A DNA stretch of 64,000 nt from Albugo candida. Lineage: Eukaryota > Oomycota > Peronosporomycetes > Albuginales > Albuginaceae. This document shows, piece after piece, positions 20,721-34,356 of the stretch (position 1 is the first letter of the stretch; each line of letters begins with the position of its first letter). Made by a program: the position numbers and the translations under genes. Location: assembly GCA_905220665.1 (NCBI GenBank), contig CAJNAR010000155.1:310001-374000 (forward strand). Direction: 5' to 3'. Under the pieces are notes generated by a model. It saw only the letters and a program-made list of their open reading frames with translations, made no database searches and had not been told where the DNA came from.

Positions 20721-23700
20721 AGCCCATGAAAAAATGCTTATCAATTTTAAGTCGCTGATGTTCAACATTCAGCTTCCTTTCAACAAAACCAAATCTATCC
20801 ATTACCACGAATCCATATCTGCTGTTAGATAAGTATCTAAATTTCACTCGGAAGACCTTGCACAACTGCAACAATAGATCACCTTGTTTTGATTTATGTG
20901 ACTTTGAAATGAATATGTCCTCACTCTTTGTCTCTAAGAACTGATGCATTTGATCTTTTCTCGCTTAATTATAATATAAATCATGTCACGAACTAATTCT
21001 CTATAATAGAGCCTGCAGTCTCAATTAAGAAGTGATAGCACAAAATATGCAATTCTCACTACTTTTGAATTTGCAGCGCATTCGGGCCGTACGATTGCAG
21101 ATAATGTTGCGCATTGTGCACTTCATCTGGCAAGAAAGCAAATTTTAGCTCCGATTTACACCATTTCTGCCATTTGTGCACCATCGTTTCCCGTTTTTGA
21201 TCTGTTTTTCTCCTTGATATCCGAGCAACACGACATCATGACCCTTTCCCGATTACATTCAGTAGTTACATAGGACAATTGTTGTCTCTTTAGTGCGATA
21301 GAAGACTAAAGCCTAAATAGCACGAGCTGTTCCACTCTTTACAATCTCTAAGGAAATAAGTCAAACATGTCAACTGGTGAGAATGCACATACAATCCAGG
21401 GATTGAAGGTACGTATAATTACACACACTTCTTCTAGTGCAATAAAAGAAAAGCCTTTTTCAAGCGCACGTATGTACTCCTGCTAAATGATATGTCAAGT
21501 GCTTCAAGTAGGACAATGTTGTTCCTTCTACCCTAGCTTTCCTTTTGTTGAGTGAGAATTTTTATGCTCAAAGTGCCGCCAGCAATCTTTCTTACCATAC
21601 TTTGGTGTGCAGCTACGCAATCTAGCGCGTTATTTGTGGTCAATGCTAATGATACTTGTTGTTTGATCAATGAATCTATTCGTTTTGTTTCATTGCGATG
21701 AATACAAGATGGCGAAGCTTTTGCACCTTGAGAAGCGGAAAACTTGAGGTCGGCAACGCTCGCATACCGCTTTTTAGCTGCATGAACATTCACGCTAGCA
21801 GCTTGACGGAGAACATGAACTTCTGGCCAGCACATGGCCGGCAAAATCTCATCGAGGTGAATTAGTGCGTGGTCAGTCTAAAGAACAATGTTCTACGGTC
21901 TTGTAGATGCGCTCAAGGGAATGGATACTCGAAGAGCGCGTTTGAGTTCTACCGACCTGCAATCGAAGCAAACGTTTTGAACGCGAGCCTCCTAGTGACG
22001 CCTTACATATAGCCATCTTCCAGATGGAACCGTGTACGCGCCCCTAATTCATCTGTAAGATCTCTTTCTCTTCTGTGCAGGCGATCTCTATCGTACAGTA
22101 CATTCGAATTGCGCTAGCACCCACTACGTTCTATTTATCTTCGTTAGGACTCTTTTTGACTGATCTTCAATAAAGCTTTCTGTTGGAGCTATGCGGATGA
22201 CTTAAATCTATGGAGCCTGGACAATCCAGGTCACACAGAAAATCAATTGCGTAGAAATTATCTCAGCGTTGATGGTCGCCGTTCGGTGAAAGTCTGCGAA
22301 TGGTAAAATCATTTGTAGCTTTAAAGCAGCATAAGTTTCAGGGTAAAAATGGCACTTCGGAGAGAGAAGAAGTATCAATTTTCATGTATTTACAGGAAAT
22401 CGAATTGACATAAATCATACGCGTTCATAGAAGCGAGTCACAAGTTATTTACTTAGATTGCAATAAAGCTTTCATCTTTCAAAATCACAAGGTAAAGTTC
22501 GTACTCAACGAGTCCGTGTCGCTACTTGGCACCCACACAACTCACTTGCTGGAAAACTATCTCCATTCACCATCCACGGATATAACCCTATCAACTAATG
22601 CTGAATGGAGGCGCCTGCATAATCCTTTTAAGTAACGAGACTGGTAGCTCATGTTTATCGCGAGTTGCTGAGAAGTGTTACAAGTGTACTGTTGCAGGGG
22701 CCCAACGTGTCAGAAAGGGCAAGCGCGCTTATCGAATGCACACTTGTAGAGGGTAATGTCACCAGTCGGAACATATGACTATGCTACCCCGTGTAAAATG
22801 ATTGTGACAAAGCGTACTCAAAGTCGCGAGGGATCAAAGAAACGAGATGGTGGGTTTCGCGAGTAATGCGGATAGATCATAAAAAAAATTTGAGTGCTCA
22901 TCATTATAGAACCTTTGCAGGTATAGTCTTAAAATCGGATACGTAAGCTCTTCATCAGTACGGAGGGACAAAGGGCTACACTGTAGATGGAGCGGGCGGG
23001 CGTGTATAACTGATACGGCCTTCCGTTGATGGAGGACCAATTATTAAGATAGATATGCAATTGAAAGCTTTTATTTTATAGACTTCACAAAGCTTCCCAA
23101 AGTTAGACGAATTGAGGTTGGGAGAGTGGGAAGAGAGTTTGAGGCACTGGCATCCTCGCAGTTTTTTTTTTAGTTTTCATGCGCTGAGCCCAGCAAGCGT
23201 GCGCAGACAGTTTCACAGCCTTGATGCTTTGATGGAAACGCAGATCGCAGAATTTACGCGCAGTCGTGATCTCCTTATACGTGAAGCTTTATCACAAAGT
23301 ATACGAACGTATGCCTTTTCTGCCTCAAATCACGTAATTTCTTATTTATTCAAACAGAATAGCTTTAGACCGTTATTTCTCACCCTTATTGGTATCTGGA
23401 AATGCTCGAGATCGTATTAGCTAGGTTTTTGCTCTAGAAAATTTCCGGTCCACGTGAAGATGATTCATCATCGTTACACAGCTCTATCTTCGGCGAACTT
23501 GCGATCACGCAGCACGATTATAACATAAAAGCACGGAGTTGATTTTACACTGCGAACCTTTTGAATGAACCAGAAAACTGTTTTGAGCTTGCAGCATTGA
23601 AATGATGTGCATCTTGCTTATGTCGCTAGAAGCAACATTATCGTAGGGAAAGTGGATAAACTCGACTTCGTTTTATGAATACTGATAATACTTTGTAGGC

Positions 23701-24600
23701 CTTTGTACGTACTTCATGTTTCCGAGCATTATCATCTTGTAGTCGATATCTTTTATCATTCGCCTTTCACTAAGCCTCGAGCTTTGTCATAGTCAGCTAA
23801 CCAGAATTACTTTCCTTCATCCTGATGTGGTCATCATTATCAATTTACGAAAGGGATGCAGTGAAATCAGAAAATCAAATTGGGGCTGAAATGTAAGAAA
23901 GAAGTGTTGAAAGCTCTCATAAAACTCTGAGTAAAATAGAATGGGATGGCGTTTCAACATAATTTACGAGCAAACGAAAGTTAATATTTATGTGGCATAA
24001 GTACATTGATGGGCATTTCGGCAGATCTACTCAGCCTCTTAAAATAATTAATACCGCTATGCATATACTCTAGCTTCCGTTAAGAAGCACAAATAATTCA
24101 ACAGGTATATCTTCTTATTACTTCTTTGCAATAACTCTCAGAAGCTCGGCAAGCGATGGAACTTTGATGATGTTACTAAAAGTCCAGTATAGCAAGAAGC
24201 TTGGTATTCACAGAACTAAATGAAAGGAACAAAAGAAAAGCGTCAGCTTGGTCGTAAAGACTAACAGCAGGAACGCCAAGTCAGACCCCACACTCTTCTT
24301 AGTGCGTCTCAATTCTCTGATGCGACAGCCTTTGAATTCGTAGTACTTTGTTTTTCTGCGACTCCGGACCTGCCGACTGTGCACATCGTGATGTCAAACG
24401 TCATTAATCAAAATTTATCGACTTTGAACCGGACTCTAGTAAACAAGTCAATCGACAAAGGCGAAACACAGAATCTTGAGCTCTTCTTCCTGTCGTCCTT
24501 GCTGTCAGAATGATCTTATGACTATTATAGGTGAATGCAAGGCTTTCATATCCACTGGACTTCTTACTCAGAAATAAACTTGTTTTTTGGCATTGACCCT
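20721..24600. other. 3.9-kb gene-poor segment, two orphan ORFs
   Basis: This stretch has no counterpart in block B, where the flanking homologous parts lie only about 0.1-0.3 kb apart. The longest frames are 21533-21844 minus (103 codons, moderately protein-like, Ala/Ser/Lys-rich) and 23112-23420 plus (102 codons, with RRQFHSLDALMETQIAEFTR). Neither has a recognised domain, and I could not extend them by splicing. It may be an insertion in block A or a deletion in block B. Confidence 0.4.
23112..23420 (+). CDS. orphan ORF, uncertain
   Basis: An open frame of 102 codons with a helical, charged middle part (SLDALMETQIAEFTRSRDLL). The first codon of the frame is not ATG; the first in-frame ATG is in the middle (MET of ALMETQ). 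This suggests an exon or a gene fragment rather than a complete gene. There is a T-run at 23162-23171. No family recognised. Confidence 0.2.
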   Translation: MRLGEWEESLRHWHPRSFFFSFHALSPASVRRQFHSLDALMETQIAEFTRSRDLLIREALSQSIRTYAFSASNHVISYLFKQNSFRPLFLTLIGIWKCSRSY

Positions 24601-25200
24601 GTAACAATCGACAAACATTACTCTCGATGAGCCGACACTTACTAATGAATTACTCATGCTATTACTATCTTCTGTCACATGCTGGTATAGAAAATATCGC
24701 ATCTTCCGTATAACAGTGGCTTTTTCATTCGAATGCGGACTTGAAAATCGTTCTAGACAACTGGACTCGATAATATTCTATGGCCACGCACTTGTAGATG
24801 TCTTGGACACAAATGAGCAAGGTAAGGAGCGTATTGTGAAAAGCGCTGAGTGCAAAATTGATTTTGTAAAGACCAGCTCCCTGAAACGAGAACGATTGAC
24901 TCAAGCACACTGTGCTTACAACACATAATGGGCGTCATTTGAAAGAACTCTATTGTAAATAAATCCTCAAAGTTCATTGACTTATTCATCTTGTGTACTT
25001 GAAATGCAAGTGGGTTCGCTTTTTGTCGTAATCATATGTTTCAGATAATTTGACGGGCGTTCTTCTGCATAAGCTTATGTTACCATCACGTTTACCTTAT
25101 GAGTGTGTGTTGTGTCGGGCCCAAAATCTTCCACCGCGATGACTGCCAATCGCGTGTCGACCCAACTAGTTATTTTCATTTTTGTTGTACAAACTTCACC
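24600..25200 (+). repeat. segmental duplication block A, distal part
   Basis: Similar in order and orientation to about 36.80-37.57 kb. Matching landmarks are ACTAATGAATTA / ACTGATGAATTA, GAGCAAGGT within a longer match (24817 / 37087), TTACCATCACG (25080 / 37460) and CCAATCGCGT (25146 / 37549). No intact gene is visible in either copy. Confidence 0.6.
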
Positions 25201-25539
25201 ATATCACCACACTTGTAGCCCAGGAGAACAAGTTTAACGAAAGTAGTGGTTTCGATTACACGAGGCATTCGCAAAGCTTGCATTAGATCAGAACAAAGTC
25301 GCTCTTCAAGAAGGAACGATGTGAACCAACTTACTAATATGAAAGTAAACTTAATACAAGTTCTAAAATGTGCTGCGGCGTAAATGCAAAGCTTTGAGTA
25401 TGTTCCCACCAAACGTAAACGTAGAATTGACTGTGCTGCCTTCAGAAAAAGGAGAGAGCAGTATCATGATTATAACCGTTTCTTTTATCAAAGCGACGCA
25501 CGAATCCTCAATGATAACATATCGACCTTCACCAAGTTG

Positions 25540-27620
25540 GCCCATACTCAAATATGTGAAAATCCCTTAAAGATATCGTCAAGCGGATCGGCTTGGAATC
25601 TGAGTCAGTGTCAAGGGCACCACTACCCAATCTAGACAATTTTTGCGGACGATTCGACAATTCTCTCCGTAACATCGTATATATTTTCGACGCAATTTGG
25701 ACTCGTCTAAGTCGATTGTGATGAATATGGCAGCAATTCGTCCTTGCCCTCGGAGTGGCGCATAGTCGCATTCCCAATTCAACCATATTGTGCTGGGAAG
25801 ATTCGGTGGTATTTGTGCATTCCATTCAGCTAGAGACCGACCCATTCGACGTTTGTATCACCTCTCGAACAACACTTTACAATGGGTGTGTTGTAAGGTT
25901 TCGCCGTGTCCGTTTTCGACAACTACTTGCGCAGAAGATAGATTGTTCAAGCCTGTGACACTACAAGATGCACTTGGACATACCAGCAAAGAAGCGTCAG
26001 CAGTGGGAACCAGTGCTCCATCGATTTGTGCTTGGCTGAAAGCACAAATAAGATTCGCAACACGTTCATCTGATTAGCAAAATACTTCATTTCCTAGTCG
26101 ACAGGATAGTGAACCTCAGAGTATCTCATTGGTGGGACAACGAAAAGTACAACGTCTTTAATACCTTCCGCAATACACATCCGATGCGTCAAGCATCCTA
26201 CCTAAGAATTAAGCGACGACTTTGACGGAATTGTTCAGCATCCCTTTTGAATACACAGCTGATGAACGTACGCATTATCGCATTACATCGACATAGTAAA
26301 ACGGTACAGTGAAAGACCACATCTTTGTCGTGAAAGTAAACTCTTGAAATGTGGCAAAAGATGGATTGGAGTATTATCAGATTTGATTGTTCTACTACGT
26401 CGTCACGACGACATGAAAAAATCAAAGTGGGTTTAACTGCAACCAAGCCCTACGTTATGAAGCTGATACAAGTAATCCGACTGCACAAAATGTTTGGTCT
26501 AATCCAGCATGAGCAACGAACTACATCGGATATTCCGAAAGTTTTTCTCGACAGCATTCGAAATTTGCGGTTTTTGAGAAAAATTTAGAGATTGTGAGAC
26601 ATGGTCTACGAAGGAAGAATCCGTCGGTCAATTTTACAACGAGGAAGGGCTCAATAAATCTATGAAGAAAAAAATGCTGTGTCGACTGTATAATGAAGTC
26701 ACCAGATACTCCAGCGGTTTTCACTCAATGATTGGTCTCATCACTTGGATCAAGCTAGAGCGAAGGACAATTTATGTGCAGTATAAAGCAAAGAATGGCA
26801 GCATTTCCTCATTTATTACGCTCTTAATTCTTCACAATCGTTTAAAAACCTGCAGGAGTCATCTCTTGCTGTCACATTGGCCATCTCAGGAGCTATCTGC
26901 AACAACAGATACAGAACAAATTCGAAATTAATGGCTCGCTACATCACGGCATTTACGAAAACATGTCTGGCCGACATTTAAAGAGATCAGGTTCCGTCTG
27001 AGGTACAAAATGCTGTCAGTTTAGATTTCGGTGGTTGTTTTGCAACGATATTCAGCCTGACATCATATTTTGCGCTCAGCCTTTCGTGTGGCGCAGTTAT
27101 GTCCGATCAGCAACTCTTCTCTATTGCAAGCACAAGACACAACATATGAATGGAGATACTTCCTCTACGGGATCATTTTCTTTATTCTGAACACGTTATT
27201 AACATATCATATGTGCTATTGTGCCAGCGCTACGGACGGAATGGATCGACAGCAGTATCAGAAAATGATGCTGGCTTGCAATTCATGCGGTGACGATGCA
27301 CTCCGTCTGGAACGATGGGGGTTATTGATTGGTCTATCAGCGGTCAACAACTCTGAATACCCCGGAAGGTTTCCGTGATATAGATCACTTTAGTGCGCAT
27401 GTTCGACACTTTCGTAGGCTGGTGGTACGATTGAAGACAAACGCATTCAGCTTGCTGAGATGCTGCATCAGCAGCGTCAGGAGCATTCCGTGCTTTTTTT
27501 GCAGTACTCGAAAAGTCATTGATGCGTGTCCGGCCCTGGCAAGTAGAAATGCAAGTGCAACTCCGATCCTAGTCCTAGTTGTATGACTCTGCTCGGACTT
27601 AACAATGATTCAAGTCGACA
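25540..27620 (+). mobile_element. 5'-truncated LINE copy (second half of reverse transcriptase to 3' end)
   Basis: The plus strand, in shifting frames, encodes ENPL, then the reverse-transcriptase catalytic box IFADDSTILS (FADD at 25642-25653). It then gives DTTRCTWTYQQ..., and MWQKMDWSIIRFD at 26349, which matches MWRQMDWSIKLSD in the longer copy at 32221. The conserved 3' core CAACTCCGATCCTAGTCCT follows at 27558. Many stops and frameshifts are present, so it is inactive. The 5' truncation is typical of target-primed reverse transcription. Confidence 0.75.
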
Positions 27621-27637
27621 TTTAGACACAAGTCAGG

Positions 27638-28077
27638 GTGCTAGCGTCCACTTGTAGTGGCGTCGCAGCCCTCATGAGTCACACGGGTTTGGTTGATTGC
27701 ATGATTGTTGTGATAGAAGAGATCGTTTCCTGACAGTTCGCCAAGAAGGGTTGCGCGTCAACTGCAAGACCCATCACAGGTAAAGCTCGAGCTCACCTGA
27801 ACGGCTGTTTTGGTGAAAACGTGACAGATGGGACGAAGAGAGACGGTCACCACGTGGTGCTAGCGTCCACTTGTAGTGGCGTCGCAGCCCTCATGAGTCA
27901 CACGGGTTTGGTTGATTGCATGATTGTTGTGATAGAAGAGATCGTTTCCTGACAGTTCGCCAAGAAGGGTTTCTGCGTCAACTGCAAGGCCCATCACAGG
28001 TAAAGTCCGACCTCACCTGAACGACTGTTATGGTGACAACGTGACAGATGGGACGAAGAGAGACGGTCACCACGTGG
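27638..28077 (+). repeat. tandem dimer of a 219-220-bp unit
   Basis: Two head-to-tail copies, 27638-27856 and 27857-28077, each beginning GTGCTAGCGTCCACTTGTAG and ending with CGGTCACCACGTG. They differ by a handful of substitutions and one inserted base (GGGTTGCGCG versus GGGTTTCTGCG). This is the highest-identity duplication in the repeat region, so it is recent. It sits directly between the two LINE copies. No coding sense is clear. Confidence 0.9.
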
Positions 28078-28093
28078 TACCATACGAACGTCA

Positions 28094-28232
28094 TGTGAAA
28101 CGTGACATAGTTAAGTTTGTCATGCCGTTGCACATGCATGTAGTGTTAAGATACAAGGTTAATGACATATATATTTTACTTTTACTTCTACCTCTATTGC
28201 AACAAGTGCAATTTGAATACTTTCAACAATCA
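28094..28232 (+). mobile_element. possible solo LTR
   Basis: A segment of about 139 bp starts TGTGAAACG and ends CTTTCAACA, giving TG...CA ends with an imperfect inverted repeat (TGTGAAA / TTTCAACA). It has a TATA-like AT-rich core (TATATATTTTAC) near 28167. No matching target-site duplication is visible, and no second LTR or gag-pol was found, so this is tentative. Confidence 0.3.
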
Positions 28233-28299
28233 CACCACCAAGGTCACCAGACTTATTACAGCCCCCTCATCACATCCTCCAATTGGAAAGTCAATCGTA

Positions 28300-31200
28300 A
28301 TTACAGCCACGAGTGGAGCGGAATGGGGATGTCTTCATGCAGTTGGCAAGGACTAATGGAAAACGTAACGGGCTGGAGCCGTTCGAACAAATGCTCTCCA
28401 AAGCACCACCTCTTGCGCTCCTGAAGTTAATCACAAGCAACTACTTTGTGTTCTTGCAACTATCGAGTTGGAGATCGAATAAATCAAGCGGTTGCCCATC
28501 CGGAGCATGGAAACCGCATTTAGGTCATTCCCTTGAAAGCACGGATGCCAAAAGTAGTGGCCAGTTCAAAAGAGGCAGCACACTGTTATCAGAGGGGTCA
28601 GGCAACGGTGGAAAAAGTGGAGCGACCAACCAGAATTGGTGAAATCGGGGGGCTTATGGAAAAAGTTTTAATAAAATCCCTCCACACCCGCTCCACCCGG
28701 ACAAGCTGGTTCAAGCCGATGCTTGCATCCCTCACGTGAGTAAGCTCGTCCCGTTCTGCATCAATCCGGACACAATCATCCAAGCAGCACTTGATCATCC
28801 GATCCCGACTAATGGTGCGCTATCACGTGTATGGAGTCGAATGATAAAGCGTTGGATGAATTGAAGCGTCTCCTAATGATTAATTGCATTTTTGCAGCCC
28901 ACAATCTCGGCGAAGATGTTACGTTTGCGACGCGATGGAGTCGCCACGTCGATGATAAAGTTCCCTCGAAGCGATCTATCTTGTTCGAGAAAGTAATGTC
29001 GTGGTGGACGTCAGTTCCGGGCATAGTTCTAGGTTTGACTCGAGTAACCAAAGATCTAGCCTTCTTGAAACTCTTATTCCTCAGTACTGCTCCGATATTC
29101 TACGCAAACGATCATTAAATCCACTATCTCACCGATGGACCAGTGATTTGGATTCCGGGTCATCATTGTTCTTTACTTCCAGCTAATGTGCTGGTATCGT
29201 TCTTACGCTCCGACTTGGGCATAAAATATTTGTTTCAATGGTTTCGAAGTAAATGGCGAGGAGTTCTCTGCGGTGGCATCGCTGAGCTTTCAGTCAATCT
29301 TACCTTTGTCCCAGAGGAACATACAACACTTCATCTCTTAAAACGATCTGGCTGATTACTTCCCCACTTCAGCGTGAATGCTAAAGATTTCACAATTATT
29401 TCAACGTGGGAAAATATATTCAGCGCTCACGGTGAAGTTAATAGACTTCATGAATATAGTCATCATTTCATCGACATAATCTTATCACAACACTCCAATT
29501 TGTTGTGTTCAAGAAACAAAGTTTTACGATCATAAACAACAGGAATAATTTCAGTTTTTATTACATTCAAAAATGCAGCACAAAATTTTGTCAATGACCA
29601 CAAGAGTGCTTTTCTCCATCCAACTAAGAATCGAAGTGGCGGTGTGATGACAATCCCTTGTTCGGACTTTTCTGGTTATTCAACAGCTGAAGACCTCGCC
29701 GAATAAAGCATTCGAAATCGTTGTTTGGTTTTGCAGTCTTCTCATCCAAGATGTACCGGGGTATATTCACAATGTAAATTTACCGGTCAATGAGTGGTTT
29801 TCCATGAGTTATTGCTCTCCAACACCTCTGAATCGACCGCAACACGTCTCGTATTTGATGATTTTGATAAACAACTCGATCCATATTTCGATGCTTCGAG
29901 TGGAACACGAACCAAGTCGATTAGCGTGTTTGAAATGGCTTTCGTAGTTAAGGGTGGTAGACGCTTGACGAATCCAACACCCGACTGAAAAGTGTTCACA
30001 GGACCATCACCGCGCAAGAATCGACTATACTACACCCACTTGTCGGAAGTGCTTTTAGGTATGATATACAAAGACTCTAAATATTTCCGCCTAAGATATG
30101 CAAAAGATCATCTGGCACAAAAAGTAACTTTCGCAAATCCAACTTAATCTCCGGAACGAGTATATTGAGAATGTTGATACGACTAAAAATAAAGACTATT
30201 TGATATCTACAAGTTGTCAAAGCAATCATTTGAAAGCGTATTCGGATCTCCGACAGTTTTGGACCGCTTCGAATCCTGGAAAAAAGTGGGAAACTGGAAG
30301 ACGAAAATCTAAAATACCTCTAAAAATTGAAAAAAACAGATCTCATAGAATATAGCCGCAGTAGCTCGATATCGCACGCAAGACACGAATCAGTCATGGC
30401 ATTTTTACGAATCGAGTCTCGAACAATTCAAAATTTTGTTCGAAAACAATGCCAAATGCAACCAAGACGTGAGCTAAAGCCATCACGTGAAACATCTGAA
30501 GTACTCTCCACAGCATTTTTCACACTCCGAATAGTCCTTTCGTCGCGTGCCTATCGAAAATGTCACCATATAATGTTGCACCGTGACATCGAACCCGAGG
30601 GAAATTATTGACGAATTTGGAGATCATTGGGGTGGTGTCATAGGGTATCTCTATTGCTCCGAGACCGACTCAGCTGATACATGCGAAATAAAAAAAAATT
30701 GCTACTTGATTCGATTCAAGATCCCCTTAAGTCAGAAGAGCAAGACCATCTCTTCACTCACGCAAGTACGACCGAGATGGCGGAACCGATCAAACACATG
30801 CGAAGTAGTACATCTCCAGGTATGGATGGACTAACAGCTGCATTTTATCATATAGATCCGGAAACGTTTGGCTTGTGTATGAAGATCGTTTTCGAATATC
30901 AGCTGGAAAGAGGTATCTTGCTTAGATCACAACGTCACTCGGCTATCACCTTGTCGTTCCAAAAATGATCGAGGTGATCCTGGAAACTAATGACCGTTCA
31001 CACTGGTTTGCGTCGGTGTGAATGTACTTTCAAAAGTATTGCCGTATCAATCACAACGGTGTTTGCCAAGGTTGATCCATCAAGATCAAAGATCTTTTGT
31101 GCGAGAACGGTTGATGCATTACCACATTTGACATCTCACCGACATACACGACTTGGTCACTCATTGTGGGAAGAAAGTATATGCGACTTTTCTCGACTTT

Positions 31201-33680
31201 GAGAAAGCTTGATCGAGTCAACTGGACGTTCATTATTCGCGTTTTAGAAAATGGGCGTTGGTAAACGTTTTATCGACTGGGTTCGTCTTCTGTAGAACAA
31301 CGTGAATGCGCAGTTGATGATTTATTGAAAATATTACACCGTCCCTTATACCACAAGGTGGAGTGAAACAAGGAGACCCTGTCTCAGCATTAATTTTTCT
31401 AAAGACGATCAAAACTTTGGGAAATCCACTTCGACATGAAGTACATGACATTTGGATCAATGGAACTGCTGTCGCAACTGGTTGAACGATTCGACATTGC
31501 TTTCAGGGACACCAAATGGTGTTTTGACGCGACTCGTGCTCGTTCAAGTCTACTACGATGGATCTGGTGCGAAGCTTAACTTCTACAGATTATCCTTGCT
31601 CTCGCTGAATCAAACCATGCCGAGGCCTCGTATTCCCAATTTGACCATAATGGGTCCGGAGGTTTTGTTCAAGTATTTGGGTATTCCGTTCGGCCAGATA
31701 CCGACTCATTCGATGGCTATTTCAACTCTCTACAAGCGTTTTTATGATGGGTTTGGTTTATGGTTTCGACGTGCACGAACCGTCCGTGGTTAAATACTGG
31801 TTGCGCAGACGATGCTTTTGACACGTCTGTGGCATTACACAATATACTTCGACATACCAGCAGAGACTATTCGACAGTGGCAATCGATGTTAAATAGATT
31901 TGTGCACGACCAAAATTCGAAACGTGTCCGCCTACTCAGCAGAGAGTTTTTGCATCTTCGCCGACAAGATGGCTGACTACAACTTCCTTTTTTAGTGGGA
32001 CAACTAAAGCTACAACGTATTCAATTCCTCCAGCAGTTCGCATCCGATACGTCGACAATTGTTCGTGCAAATTGGACAACTGCTTCGACGGAAGTATATA
32101 ACTTATACAGACTCCGTTTGGACCACACAAGCCGATGGACATATTCACCATCGCACCACATCGCCATGTGAAAATGGTTCAATGGCGGGAACATCTTCGT
32201 GGTGGAAACGTTTATTTGAAATGTGGCGTCAGATGGATTGGAGCATTAAATTATCAGATTTGAATGTTCTACAACGCCGTCAATACTATATGGCACAACC
32301 GATGTGGTCTCACTGCGATCGAGAATGATAAATGAAGACGCTACTCGTACTCCGAGTACGAAAACGTTTGGTACAATCTTGGCATTGTGGCGAACCACAT
32401 CGAACATTTCGGAAATCTTTTGCTGCGCTTTTCGAGATTGGCAGTCTTTCTAGACTTTTTTCCAGAAAGCGAAACATGGCCAATGAAGGAAGCATTCGTC
32501 GAGCAATAGTACAAAGACGAGGAGCTGAACATATTGGGTATAGCTGAAAAAATTCTCTTAGTCAACTTTACAATCAAGTCGCTCAGATACTGCAGCGCGG
32601 AAGCTTGACTATTGGTATCATAACTTGGATCCAGCCTAGCTTAAATGAGAAATCGTGGGCACAGAAAGGAGAGGAAGCATTTTTCTCCTTATTCCAAGCT
32701 TTCAATTCTCAGGAATTGTCTCACAATCTCCAACGAAACCAGACTTCATCCGATCTTGACACATTGGCCATCGCGGAAGAGATCGGACGCAGCAGATTTA
32801 AAACGGGTTCGAGCGTTTATGGAAACAAGAAGGCATATTCGAAAATGTGTCTTTCCAGTTTCAGAAGGTCTACAGTTTTTTCTTGCGGTTCCGGTGTTGT
32901 CAGTTCAATCCCGCTTTGTTTCTATGGGATGTTCAGCCCGATTTTATATTGTGTACCATTCTTGTGTGGGGCAGTAGAATCCGATCAACATATCTTACCA
33001 GAGTGTCTTCAGACGGCACATTTATAGAGGCAGCTTCTCCCTAGTTTCAATCAGCTCTTTTATCCCGACCCGACCCCGTTGGCGCATATTGCATGTGCAA
33101 TTGTGCCAACACTTCGACCGGCATGAAATGAATATTCGCAAATTATATCCTACTTATGGTTCGTTTGCAGGCAGCTACAATGCACTTCTCCTGGACCGTT
33201 AGGAATCGTCGCTTGTTCGATTAGCGATCAGCAACTCCGACCATTATGGTATTTTCCGTGATCTGCACTACATTCAATGCGCACTTTCGACTGCAGTATA
33301 ACAACCAAGACGAGCGCGTTCGGCTTGCGAAGTTGCTGGAGGTGCTGGAGGTTCTGGAGAGGATCGCAACGCAAGGATTATTTTGTGAAGTTTACTGGGG
33401 TCGTCGATCATTGTTGCGGGTCCGACACAGGCAAGTAGAGATATAGGTGCAACTCCGATCCTAGTCCTTGTTGGGTGGCTACGTTAAGCCTGTGCGACGG
33501 ACATCGACTTGGAAAACACAGAACTGTTGGACAATTCTACATCTTTTACACACTGGACACGGTCTCGCAATGCGGTGGTTTGATACTACCGCAATACAGA
33601 AGCTTAAGCAAGGTGACATATTATCATGTCTCATAGGTATTTACACGAAACAATTACTACATGTATATTTGTTGTTAAGA
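28300..33680 (+). mobile_element. near-full-length LINE (non-LTR retrotransposon), inactive
   Basis: A roughly 5.4-kb element in one orientation, read in broken frames. An ORF1-like part lies at 28.3-29.4 kb (SKRSILFEKVMSWWTSVPGI). Endonuclease C-terminus: RRLTNPTPD at about 29960, then FTGPS, with YAKDHLAQKV at about 30097. Reverse transcriptase: TSPGMDGLTAAFYHI (30806), GDPGN (30973), FLDFEKA (31190), GGVKQGDPVSALIF (31351), LNDSTLLSGTPNGV (31484), YLGIPFGQ (31675). Cysteine-rich C-terminus: around CGAVESDQHILPECLQ (32967). In the catalytic box the usual Tyr/Phe-Ala-Asp-Asp is replaced by LND, and there are many stops, so it cannot encode an active enzyme. The 3' end shares the conserved core found at 27558 and 15692. 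No poly(A) tail or target duplication is evident. Confidence 0.85.
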
Positions 33681-34356
33681 TAGCCTACGGATTCATAGAA
33701 TCCAATTCGTTAATTTGATAGACAACTCCAGCCGAGCTGGGTCGATCCCTTCAAGTTGTGTGCTTTGGCTACTCATCTATCGCCCAGCGTGGAAAAAAAA
33801 GCGTCCCCAACTGGTGTACAACCCACCAAGCTGAACACACTCATCCAAGTAAAAACACGGACCTTTGAATAAGGTGATAACACATTTGAATTAGGTCAGG
33901 ATGAATATTGTTTTTGTTGTGAGATTTAGGAGTTGCATTCTTGCAATAATAGAAGGTTTAAAGTAGTTGCAAACGCACAGTAAAATGTGAAAGTAGATTA
34001 CCAAATTTGCTATGAAATTTTGAAATTCCTTTGATGCTCTATCCGGTATACAAGTTCTGATGTCATCAGGAGCTAGCATAAGAGCTTGACCATGCTATCG
34101 CTATACGCTCACATCGTTCATAACGGCTTTACCGTTTTGCATCACAGTTGCGAGCCAAGAATAATGCTTCTATCAATATCATTTTCTCTATGCGGTAGCG
34201 AGCTGGCGGACTCCTACAAAATGGAATTATTTTGTCGTCTTTTATGACAAGCAGGTGGTACGCTGGCAGCTAGCAGCCAATGATATCGAGAGCCAATTCC
34301 TATTTACTTTCACTTCTACTAGCTTTCGTCAAGAATCCATTCAACTACAATCCGAT

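Noticed and set aside
27638..28077. Direct repeats that could suggest a CRISPR array
   Set aside because: Only two units of about 220 bp with no spacers, in a eukaryotic repeat region.
28094..28232. Complete LTR retrotransposon around the TG...CA segment
   Set aside because: No second LTR, no primer-binding site and no integrase or RNase H motifs nearby, so only a tentative solo LTR was listed.
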